A DNA stretch of 64,000 nt from Termitomyces sp. T153 (taxonomy: Eukaryota; Basidiomycota; Agaricomycetes; Agaricales; Lyophyllaceae), in contig JACKQL020000098.1 of assembly GCA_018296165.2 (NCBI GenBank), positions 62,001 to 126,000 of the forward strand, in the 5' to 3' direction. Each line of letters begins with the position of its first letter. Positions within the stretch are counted from its first letter, which is position 1. The position numbers and the translations under genes are program-made. This document shows, one piece after another, positions 54,102-64,000 of the stretch. The notes under the pieces are model-generated. The model had not been told where the DNA came from. It worked only from the letters and a program-made list of their open reading frames with translations, and searched no databases.

Positions 54102-56890
54102 ATGATGTCCTCAAGCTCCATTTCGAGTTCCTCGTTCAAAGCAGACCCGGCCCTTCCGCCCTCGCCATCGAGTATGAGCGCAAGTTCAATTTCGTCGCAT
54201 TATCCTTCAGATCAAGAGGATGAAGGTATGGCTTTAACATCCTGCCCCCTTGCATTTTGCATTCACTAACAAGAGGTAGACAATGTCACCGTTACACGCT
54301 CTTTGATGAAGAAGGATGGGAAACAGCGAAGTCAAGAGTACGTCCTGTTCTCGATTGTACTCAGCCTCGGACTGACCAGCTACCAGAGACCTACGTTTAC
54401 TGGCAGTTTCAACACTCATGACAGAACTTTCTTATTCCATCTCTGACATTCAGACACGTATTTTTGGTAATACAGACTTCCTCTTATTGCGTGAGCTAGA
54501 TCTTATTCATTATTTTCAGAGATACAGGAACTACGACACAAGTCCCACTCTTCTACCGACACAACAAGTACCACCAATGTCATCGACCAATCCTTAATGA
54601 ACCTTGACGAAAAACTCGAAAGCGTTGAGAAGGGAATGAAATCCATCAATGATTCTCTGGACCCCCTCCTGCAAACTACATCAACTCCCATTTTGCAGTC
54701 GAACGGCGACCCAAGCTACAGCACGCTTCTTCTTAGAAAGCATACAACTTTGCAGGCAGAGTGGGAAACGGTTCGCACTGAAAGCGACGTTCTGAGGGAG
54801 GAGCTCAAGGAGGATAAATGGTTAACTGTTTTTAGGACGGTAACAGACCAAGCAGACGGGATGATGTCCAGCTTGGAGAAAGCCGTGAATCGTTGTCAGG
54901 TAAGGCTTCCCGTCTACTCCTGCAAACGCCTGTAGAGCCATATTGTTGTTTAGGATTTCATATGGCAAGTGCATCGACGCGGAGTAGATGACACACACCA
55001 GTCACAAACTTTGCTATCAGGCAAACGTAATGATAACCACTCAGCTTTGACGTTAGAAGTATTCGCCCCGTTATCAGAATCCTTTGAGGCGAAGAAAAGG
55101 TACGTCATATGACACCAACTCCAGAATATGGTGTTAAGGCATCAACTAGGCATTATATGCCAGCAACGTCCAAGGTCTTGGCAATCATCGACAAAGGTGT
55201 ACGCGACCGAGTTACAAAGAATGGTGAAACATTAAGAAGGCATGCCGAATCTGCTCAACGTTGGAAGAATTTGCGAGAGCGAATTGCGAGAACAGACGTG
55301 GAGATGGAGAGTGTTCGACAACTTCTCGTTAATGGGGAAGCAACTCCCAGTGAAATTGGCTCGAGCACATCAACAAAAGACGGCTATCTCGCAACACCTT
55401 CGAGTGGATCCCGTGCATCAAGTTCTGCAAGTACACTCTCTAGTTCGATATCTCCGCTTCGCAAGTTCGCTCGAAAGATCACAGGAACAAAACGACCGCC
55501 TGTGACCCCACTTTCAATTAATAAGGACCACGTGAAACGTGCGCCTACCTCTGAACCTGTTCCAAGCTTTCGTCAGCAGAAGACTTCTTTCTTCTCTTCT
55601 ATGCGTGGAAGTCAACCTGTGACTCCTATTACATCAGACAAGCCAGGACACAGGCACAGTCAAAGCCTTACCCCGGACACACCTCATGCTATCAAGGCCG
55701 ATAGCAGCGCAGTGAAATCTCGTGTTACTCCACCCGTTAAGCAAAGATGGAATGGTTCCACGAAGGTCGAGCCGGAATCAGCTCCTAAGGGGACACCACC
55801 AAAGCGACCCCCTTCAGCGACTGGAACATACGCTTACAAAGGTGATATCCCACCTGTTCCACCGCTTGGCACAGTATATCGACGGAGTATTTCTCGCGCG
55901 TCGATGGTATCTTCTCGACCCTGGTCGCCCGTGACTTCTACGTCCACAACGCAGTCTTCTCAGCCAACTCATTTCCCCATCTTTCGGCCTCCTTCTCGCG
56001 CCCAAACTCCCGCTGGACGTCGTGGTGTTACTCCCGGACTTGGAACGACCCCTCGAAGACGTCCGAAGACTCCCAGCCACATACCTCTACCCCCAAAGCG
56101 GCTCCATATCACACCAAGTCGATCAGAAAACAGCGAAGACGACGATAACCCCGATTTGCAACGTGCGTTGTCTCCAACAATGAGCGTGACTTCCTCGAGC
56201 TTTATGAGCCATCCACCCCGTCCTCCAAGTCGTTCAATGATCCCAGTCCCAAGTCTGCATTTCTCCACTCCATCACGGCCATCGTCTTCGATGTCATCTA
56301 GAGGCTCCGTGGCTCGGGCGCAAACACCGGAGAGCACTCTTCGAGCCAACGTGCAACGAATCGTGCTCTTCCCTGGCATGAGCGGGCGAGTGACTCGCCC
56401 TACTGGAGTCACCAAACTCCCACCATCCAGTTTCAAGGACAGTACCGGAAGCCTTGCGCCTTCCAGGCCAGGATCACGTATCGGTGTCACTATCCCGAAT
56501 CTGGAGAAGTTTACCATGCATGGATATATACCAAGCAATCCGAAAGATCCCCTCGATGCTGAGGTCGCGACAATTGTGAATTCGACAATGCATAGTTTGT
56601 TCATTGAGAGATTGGACCCGCCTCTGAAGACGATACCAAAGCCAGGCGAAGAGGTCAAAGCAAGATATGCATTTACGAATACCCTGAGCCGAAAAGAACT
56701 TACTCTTCGTTTGACGACTTTGACGCGACCTGGAAAAGGGACGGAAGATGTAATGTCGACAAAGAGAGTTATGTGTCGAGTCGGGGGAGGTAGGTGATCT
56801 TTATTGACTTGAGGTCATTGACTCTAATATGAAGATCAAGGCTGGCAGGACCTTAGTGATTATATTCTATCTCGACAGGCAGGAACATGA
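54102..56890 (+). CDS. KAR9: Kar9-like cortical/spindle-orientation protein
   Basis: Seven exons (54102-54225, 54280-54337, 54387-54466, 54520-54899, 54954-55099, 55150-56789, 56841-56890) give 825 residues. The helical N-terminal half contains LMTELSYSISDIQTRIFEI, ESVEKGMKSINDSLDPLL, TVFRTVTDQADGMMSSLEKA and DFIWQVHRRG, matching the Kar9 family. The long basic Ser/Pro-rich middle resembles EB1-binding, microtubule-associated regions. The C-terminus ends VMCRVGGGWQDLSDYILSRQ, similar to a GAS2-type tubulin-binding end. Kar9 links microtubule plus ends to actin cables to position the spindle. The last 50-bp exon is needed for the GGGW motif. Confidence 0.8.
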
Positions 56891-57724
56891 ATGGTTGCAT
56901 GCTCAGTGAGAACTGACGACATGTGATCCGAGTGCGGACATATATAAACTGAAGTTCCGTAGACAACCTATGCTCAGTTTCCTTGCTATTTAAAGCATCA
57001 CCATCGACTTTATTTTCTGTCACGCCTCGATATGTACAATAGAAATGTTGTCAAACGATGTTGCGACGACAGGCGAGCGTGGACTTTTTCAGCGTTTAAG
57101 TGAGGTCATGGAAATGTCACAAAAGGTCACTGATTTCGAATCTTGATAATTGTGGTGGCCATCCTTGCCATTGCATTGAAAACACCCATCAATTCAAAAA
57201 TCAAGGAAGACAAAACAACAAAAGGCTTTCGCTTTGTTTTTTGCAAGTGAGGTTATTGCGTACCATAGTAAAGGAGCAACCAGATGGGTGTAATAATCAT
57301 AAGAAAAGTTGATTAGATCGTATTACTTTGGTGATTGGCATTCCAACGACGTGACACCAGAAGCTTGTTAACCCGAGCAGTCTGTTCAAATGCATTTACT
57401 TATACAAGTATATATACTTAGTGTACGCTGAACTATCTTACCACAGGTAAGTAGGCCCAACCGGTTCCAAGAAAAGCCCTGAGTTATGTATTCGGCTCGG
57501 TCGTAATAATCCCGTTCGACTCCGATCTGCATATATATATAGACTGGAAGGATCCTCCCGAAACCAACGTAGATAATACAATGAATGGTATGGCATGTGC
57601 TTTTCTTGGAAAAGTCTTGAACCCCTCAGACCACGGTCTCGTGGCGACATGGCCCCTTTTGGCCCGGTTACCCAAAAATATAAAAGGAGGATGGATGTTG
57701 GCTATGTCCCAGCTGCACCCCACA
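56891..57724. other. Intergenic region, about 830 bp
   Basis: No gene recognised. It contains the terminator of the Kar9-like gene and the promoter of the TRAPPC12-like gene, including the TATA-like site at 57679. Confidence 0.5.
57679..57687 (+). promoter_or_regulatory. TATA-like box upstream of the TRAPPC12-like gene
   Basis: TATAAAAGG lies 38 bp before the chosen start codon at 57725. Transcription starting about 30 bp downstream would exclude the upstream in-frame ATG codons at 57581 and 57695. Confidence 0.35.
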
Positions 57725-60008
57725 ATGTCCTCGCCTACAGAATCCCCTAAAACCTCACCAGGGAAGAAAATCAAGCAGCTGCCCATGAAGCTTGGTAGGA
57801 AGATCAAGCACCAATTACACAGAATCTCGTCGATGGGTCACGTGCGCCAACACCTACAAGAAGCAATCACCTCCATCTCTCCCCTCATCCACCCAATTGA
57901 TCGACCCCGCCGTTCCAGCGTACCCATCTCAACGCCCGCATCGTCAAAAACGGATTATAGCAGGCTCAGTCTCCGATCCACCAAAGGCGCAGAGTTCAGC
58001 CGGCATACAGATTCCCAGGATTCATTGGTTTCTTCTAGACATTCCATGGACGGCTCTACCCCAATGCAGGAGAAGCAAATTCAGTCTACTAGCGCAGATG
58101 AGCTGGTATCAGAGCCTGCGTCAGAACTTGTCGTCGAAGATTCTGTTGAGCAGCCCGGGTTGGACGATACTGGCGAGCCTCGTCAGACTGTTCTCCCAGA
58201 AGAGCCAACGTTTTTGACGTCAGCCGTTCACGTCGAGCTCGGCATTCCAGATCCCTTTTTGGTCGACGATGATACTTCGTCTGAGGAGGAAGCGGCGGTC
58301 AATGATCCTGCGCCGCCGAGCCAATCAGTTACTTCCAATGAAGTTCCTCTGGCGCTTCCACCTTCCCCTAGAGATTTCGAGCCTCCCATGGCACTCACAG
58401 TCGGTTTACTGTCAACCAACGTCAACAAAGCTGTACCTCCTCTGCCAGCCGATAGTGAGACTGATGAAGATGAGGCGCCCGATCTGTATCTTCCAGGGCT
58501 CCTTCTGCCTACCATGTTCCTCCCTATACCAAATGTACGCCGCTCATTCTCGACCTACTTATTTTGGTGGTTATCCAGATCTTTATATTATAACTGTACT
58601 AGACCGATCCTTTGACTATACTTCTGACGAAATATATCTATCCACCTGAGAAACGTCCTGTTCGCGACGTCACTGGCGACTGGCAACGAAGCGATTTTCA
58701 CACTCTTGTCGTGAGTATAAGGAGTGTGTCACCACCAGGACAGTCAATGATATAGCATTGTTACAGATGACGAACAGTTGGCGCGCTCTGGCCAGAATGG
58801 CTCGAGATCGACTTGTCGCAGCCGATCCAGAGGATCTCACTCTCGTTCTTGGTGTAAGGCAGCTATATGCAGTTTGATACGTTTCACACCTAAATATACA
58901 TTCCTGTTCACACAGCTTTGGTATCTCCGTCTAGCCTGCTTAGCCCGTTTACGCCTTTTCAATCAGGCTTCAGCAGAGTGTAACAATCTCTTTGTCGTCC
59001 TCAATGCCATAGAACCTCTAGACGCACGCGAATGGGTATTTTCACGTATCCTGCCCTTTGAACTGGAGGTCATCAACGCACGAGTGAAGTATTGGGCTGG
59101 AGACCATATGGGCCACCTTGACGTGCTAATCGCTCTACTTCGCAAATGCCGGAGCAAAGCACGGCAGGAGAAAGGGAATGAAGTTGCCGTCGCGATGTGG
59201 AAGGAACGTGGCGCCCGCGTGTGTTTGATTATCGCGTCTCAGCTCGTGGAAATGAAGGTGTGCATCGTGCGAGCCACATTATCATTCACTGCCTTCTGAT
59301 GTTTGATGCTGATAGTTTAACAGGATTACAGAGCAGCGGTCAAGTTGCTCGAGCCGCTTTGTGAGCAAGGAGAAACCTCTACTGCCGCATTACGTTCCTC
59401 AATAGGTCGGATATACCTTCAAAGCGGAGAGATTCAAACGGCGGTGAAGCATTTTGAGATTGTCTCCGCCGATCCGTTAGCGGCTCAAGAGCTTAAAGAC
59501 ATGAATGCTGGTCTCCTTGCCTGCGCAGAAGGAGACTGGCCCCGCGCAAGCAGTCTTTTCACAGAAAGCATCGCCAGAGATACCAATGACTTTGTGGTAT
59601 GTATATGTAGCCTCTATTCTCTGAGCTTCGCGCTCACTTACCCTAGGCTGTTAACAATCTTGCTGTCGCGCTGCTTGGCCAAGGAAAATTACAGGAGGTA
59701 ATACTTGTCGTTTACACCTAAGCCAGAACTTGAATATTTCTTGCTGAATAGGGAATTGATGTCCTGGAAACTGCTTTAAAGGCATCTCCGTTAAGCGTGG
59801 TCGTAACAGAACCTTTCCTCTTCAATCTTTGTAAGTTTCTTGACTAACCATTTTACCCACAAGTTCAATGCATCATACTACTGTAGCAACATTATATGAG
59901 CTGCACTCCGGCACGGCAGCGGAGAATAAACAAAACCTCTTGCTTGAGGTTGCGAAATGGAGTGGAGATGGTTTACGTACTACTTGCTTGAAGATGCCAT
60001 CAAGCTGA
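57725..60008 (+). CDS. TRAPPC12-like tetratricopeptide protein
   Basis: Eight exons (57725-58534, 58603-58710, 58767-58853, 58916-59257, 59324-59596, 59647-59697, 59752-59830, 59887-60008) give 623 residues. The N-terminal 270 residues are low-complexity with an SPTESPKTSPGKK start and acidic patches. The C-terminal half is a TPR array: NSWRALARMARDRLV, LWYLRLACLARLRLFNQA, GRIYLQSGEIQTAVKHFEIV, ADPLAAQEL, NNLAVALLGQGKLQEG and FNLSTLYELHSG. This is the pattern of TRAPP complex subunit 12, which acts in ER-to-Golgi vesicle tethering. The start was chosen with the TATA-like site. Confidence 0.8.
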
Positions 60009-60176
60009 GAGTTGTGTTGCACACACATGAGATTCAATACATTGAATTAGCAACGAAGGGAAACCAATTGGGAATATGTTTATGTTCATAGCAGTGGTCA
60101 TTGAATATCGACTAAAATACCTTACTGAAGATAATCAGCTAGCTAAATGGGACCTGAGGGCCTGGGGGTATATATT

Positions 60177-62137
60177 TCAGTAAAAATAAGGGATGAATTT
60201 CCATCGGACAACTTCGCAATAGCGATCCCAATCTTTTCCATACTTGCGAGAGCAACTAAAGACAGTCTGTTAGAATATCATCTTAGAACAACAACTCAAC
60301 ACACGTACCGCTCGAAGTCACGGCTACACCGGTGTATAAGAACAGCAATGAAGAACACAGAGTAGAAGTAGGGTATGATGGAAGCGGTGCCAACAATTGC
60401 ACCCCACATCAAGCTCATGGTCCAATCCGCGACATAGTTCTGGAGAAATTGATTAGCTCATATGCTACAGAGAAGAGCTGTAACTTGCAGGCTTGCGGGA
60501 ATATGCCCACCAGCCACTGGTCAAGAGGCGGTTGCTGTGATAGCAGATGGGAAGAACGTCGACGTGAACGAAGTGAGTAGCACACACCCATGAGCAGTCT
60601 GGATATAAGTGGGGTCCTTGACAATGCATCCTGGGAGCTGAGGGAACGTGTTGCGGAATTCAGTGATACCCTGAGATTGCATCTTGAATCGACTTTTCTG
60701 AGACATTGCAGTGTCCCAGCTGTCGATGATTTGAGTCAGTCAAAGTGACCAGGTAGAATATTGACAGACTTACATATAGTAAGCGGTCAACAGAGTGGCG
60801 TACATAATGATGTACGTCAGTGTAGAGAAGCGGTAGGTAGAGAAGTCGTGTGAAGCCATGTACACAACGGAGTAAACGTAGGACTGGCAAGTATCATCAG
60901 CATGTGAAGTATGCGACAGAAAAATCATCTATACACACAAAGGGTACGCCAGCAAGATTCCAGAAAATAACAAGGAAGCCCCATCTGTAAAGAATAAGCA
61001 AAGACGAATACTAAAAGCAGATTTCGCTGGTACTTTTCGTGATACATATCCCAGGTCTGAGGAATACACTCCTCCCCTTTCGCGCTTTGAGGATCGATAT
61101 ATGAGGATTCAGTCAAGCAATGATAGAATACAAAGGTACCAAGCATTAAGGTAGAGACCGGTAGCCAGAATCATAAAAGCCATATTCTGATAGGATATGT
61201 CAAAAATTGTTTCAAATGCGAACCAAGTCAAGCAACACACAGGCGTAACATATCCATATTGTTCATACTGCTTGCAGCCACCAGAAACTGCAAGGAAAAA
61301 CACGATGACCCAGGGGATGCGGACTTCACCCCACATCTTAAGGTCAATGTTGCCGATGCGGGGGTTGAGGCATGCACCCATGAAATAATCATAGAAGGGA
61401 TTGCCAGAGGTGCGGATTTGAGTATTAGTGAAGACGGCGTAAAGATATGTTCCAAGAGCCACACTGAAGCCGTAAATCATAGCTACGGACATGAGATGGC
61501 CGTAGTTGTCGATGATTTCGGTGAGGCGGAAGATACCCGACCAGTGCAGGCCGGCAGCGGTGATCAAGGTCACATACAGAGAGTTGAGCGCGTTGCAGTT
61601 GTAAATGAGGGTCTTGTAGTTAAGAGACGGGACAGGAAGACCCTCCTGCCGGTATCCTGGCAAAACTTGGGCAAGGAAGAGCTGGAATGCGACGTTGCCA
61701 GAGTAGACTTTCCACGCGTAAAGATTGGGACTGGCATCCTAAGACGCGCCATTAGATACAGATAAAGAAAAGTAGAGAATTGCGAACTAACTTTGACGAT
61801 ATGCCCCCACATCCTCGCAAGGAATGGCGTGATATCGGCTTGAGAAACGGGGTACACCAGGTTACCGTCATAGAACCAGAGACAAATCCACAGATAGTAC
61901 ATGAGGCAGGGGAAGAAAGTCATGATAGCAATGCAGCCCAGAGGCCCACCGAACTCATAGCTGGCAAGATATTTCAAACTCGACGCGTCCTGACGAGGTG
62001 ATGGGACCATACCTCTCGTGTTTGTCCAAACGCGAGTCCATTTCTCGACCCTGCTCGGTGATCGTAACCGTGGAAGTCTTTCTCGTTGCATTACCTCTCT
62101 GGCGCAGTCCTTCGGCACCAGTGCTGTTGGCTACCAT
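60177..62137 (-). CDS. ERG4: Delta(24(24(1)))-sterol reductase (Erg4)
   Basis: Eleven exons (62013-62137, 61792-61960, 61241-61738, 61140-61186, 61034-61084, 60939-60984, 60774-60883, 60588-60719, 60489-60534, 60309-60439, 60177-60255) give 477 residues in phase. Family stretches include YEFGGPLG, NPRIGNIDLKMWGEVRIPW, YEQYGYVTP, NMAFMILATGLYLNACAKGE, IPQTWDMYHEKWGF and LLTSGWWAYSRKPNY. The C-terminus is WKFIPYFY. Many membrane spans fit an ER enzyme. Erg4 catalyses the last step of ergosterol synthesis, reducing the C24(28) bond. Intron 9 has a GC donor (GCAAGT) instead of GT. Confidence 0.92.
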
Positions 62138-62339
62138 TTTGGACGAGGTATACCAAAATTTGACCCCGGATCGGACCACTTCTTAAGGGTAGTCGCTATT
62201 ACGTAAGCATACTGGTCGAGGCGGCCAGAAGCGTGTGAATTCTTTATTACCGTCTTCACTTCGTTCAATTTACCGCCTCATTGTTTCCGTCAACCCTCCT
62301 CCGTTTTCTTAATTTACATAGCCTGTCATTTGATAACAT

Positions 62340-64000
62340 ATGGCATCTTCTGTTTTTTACAAGTGGGGCTCTCGCAAGGACGAGTCGCGAGTGACATTCG
62401 ATGGCACTGGCATTTCAGTGTTCGACCTCAAGCGCGAGATCATCATCGCCAACAACATGGGTAAGGCAAATGACTTCGACCTCGTCGTTCTCGACGCAAC
62501 CTCGAAACAAGGTCTGTCGGTCCCCTTTAGTGGAGTTCCCTCTCTCATTGATGTAACAGAGTTCAAGGATGACTCGCAGGTCATTCCACGCTCATCTTCT
62601 GTCACTGTTAAACGCATCCCTGCTGCACGACCTGGCAAAGGCAAGGCCTCAATGTATCTTGCTGGATTGACTGGTGCCGTCCCTACTTCGGATCCCATAA
62701 CTAAGTCGGGTGCTTCTACTAATGGCGTCACTTGGCACAAGGGCGCAATGTCCAAACGTTTTGACGTCAAAGATGAGCAGCCTTCATCGGCATTAAATAA
62801 ATTGACTTCAGTGAGTTTCACCCGATGATCTATATACCAGTCTTTACCCCGCTTTAGTCCGGCATCAAGACTGCCATTGCCGATGAAGATGAACAGGCGG
62901 CCGTGGCGGCCATGTTCCAAGCTCAAACTGCAAACTGGGAGGAAACCCAGGAAAAGATGTCACAGTTGGTGTTTCCTTATATGGGGTTTTGTTCACGTAG
63001 TAGAACATTTTCTAATGAACAATGTTTGTTTGTCTCCCTCTCTATGTCCTGTATTCGCGCAGTGCCCAGCGCATATACACCAATCCTCGCGGTACCGGCT
63101 TCTCACGTGGTGGCAAGCCACATACGCCACATGTTGCCCCCCAAATTGACCGACCCCTTCCTCCTAGTTACGTCTGTTATCGCTGTGGTCAGAAAGGTTT
63201 GCCCCGTTTTTGAGAGCTGAAGGATTATGTCCCCTCATTTTTTGTTCAAGGCCATTGGATACAAGATTGCCCGACTAATAATGATCGTGATTTCGATAAT
63301 AAACCTCGCATCAAACGGACAACAGGTATCCCACGGAGTATGCTCAAAGCAGTGACAACTCCTACCAGCGGTGAACTCGGTCAAGGCGTCATGGTTACCC
63401 CTGAAGGTGGTTATGTTGTAGCCCAACCCGATTTGTGCGTCGTTTCTTTTAAAAACAGGGTTTGATCAATAATGTATCACCACTCAGAGCGTCGTGGCAG
63501 AAGCAGGTATCGCGTGTCAAGGCATTATCTGTTGCAGATGTCCGAGAACGGACACCATTGGACTCATCGCTTGTCTGTCCGATTGACAATAAACTATTTA
63601 GAGACGCTGTCAAAACTCCGTGTTGTGGTACCCTGTACTGCGAGGAGTGCATTCAGACACATCTTCTAGAACGAGACTTCATTTGTCCGAGCTGTGCAAA
63701 AAAAATTGCGTCATTGGATAAACTTATTGTCGATAAGCCGACACGTATTAAGGTCGCGGATTACATTGAGAAAGCAATCGAGGACAGCAAAAAAGAGGGT
63801 GAAGAAGAGTTAACACAGAAAGACGGTACTTCTGGAGTTCTCAATCAAGTACATGCCACGAGCTTTTTCTCAAGGCTAGCATTTAACTATTTCTATAGAA
63901 CAACGAACAATCAACACACGAACAAGACTTTTACTCGGACCAGCAACCAGATCTTAACATGGACATGTCTCAAATGGTCGTCGACAGCATCCCTCAGCTT
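62340..64000 (+). CDS. MPE1: Mpe1-like cleavage and polyadenylation factor subunit (DWNN, zinc knuckle, RING), 3' part beyond window
   Basis: Exons 62340-62810, 62858-62964, 63063-63196, 63251-63434, 63488-63848 and 63899-64000 stay in phase to the window edge. The N-terminal DWNN ubiquitin-like domain reads SVFYKWGSRKD, FDGTGISVFDLKREII, then ANNMGKANDFDL. The CCHC knuckle CYRCGQKGHWIQDC is split by an intron. A RING/U-box-like finger follows: CPIDNKLFRDAVKTPCCG, then YCEECIQTHLL and CPSC. Mpe1 (RBBP6 in animals) acts in mRNA 3'-end processing as part of CPF. A 202-bp divergent region separates it from ERG4. Confidence 0.92.

Noticed and set aside
55969..56658. Minus-strand frame of 229 codons opposite the Kar9-like gene
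   Set aside because: It is antisense to the long exon and has no recognisable domain. The plus strand carries a coherent seven-exon gene.

Overview
The window looks like nuclear DNA of a filamentous basidiomycete, most likely an Agaricomycete. The evidence is short GT-AG introns (mostly 46-78 bp), compact divergent and convergent gene pairs, an intron-containing tRNA-Lys, and fungal families such as a Clr2-type silencing factor, Kar9, Cox9, an LYC1-type acetyltransferase and a basidiomycete TKL-like kinase. Exon chains below were assembled by hand. Most were kept only where splice phases agreed and the coding length was a multiple of three.

Left half (about 1-31 kb) is an accessory, transposon-rich block. 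It opens with the 5' part of a BYE1-like gene (PHD finger plus the start of a TFIIS central domain) that leaves the window at base 1. About 2.24-21.7 kb is a graveyard almost free of CpG. It contains a decayed DIRS-like tyrosine-recombinase retroelement (about 7.3-18.8 kb), a tRNA-like relic, several repeat families and an inverted copy of a small DASH Hsk3-like gene. A young 6,273-bp LTR element (7414-13686) sits inside it. The element has 1,161-bp LTRs, a perfect 5-bp target duplication, no recognisable pol, and one four-exon coiled-coil gene. The two LTRs differ almost only at CpG sites.

The block continues with an LYC1-like acetyltransferase and its broken tandem copy, then a GT2-like glycosyltransferase. 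A mosaic of duplicated gene pieces follows at 28.0-30.9 kb: a BYE1 fragment, a frameshifted DOPA-dioxygenase fragment, the second Hsk3-like gene, and a copy of the glycosyltransferase 3' end.

Right half (about 31-64 kb) is ordinary gene-dense euchromatin. In order it holds an acidic AT-hook protein (-), a protein kinase (-), a small hypothetical gene (-), PP2A B55 subunit (-), COX9 (+), an ER DnaJ protein (-), an Fbx9-type F-box protein (+), tRNA-Lys(CTT) (-), an Sds3-like deacetylase subunit (+), sterol O-acyltransferase (-), Clr2 (+), Kar9 (+), a TRAPPC12-like TPR protein (+), ERG4 (-) and MPE1 (+, cut by the window end). These are housekeeping and chromatin genes with no sign of a functional cluster, although two act on sterols. 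I found no clearly new gene system. The most unusual material is the CpG-deamination landscape, the non-autonomous LTR element carrying introns, and the two Hsk3-like copies.
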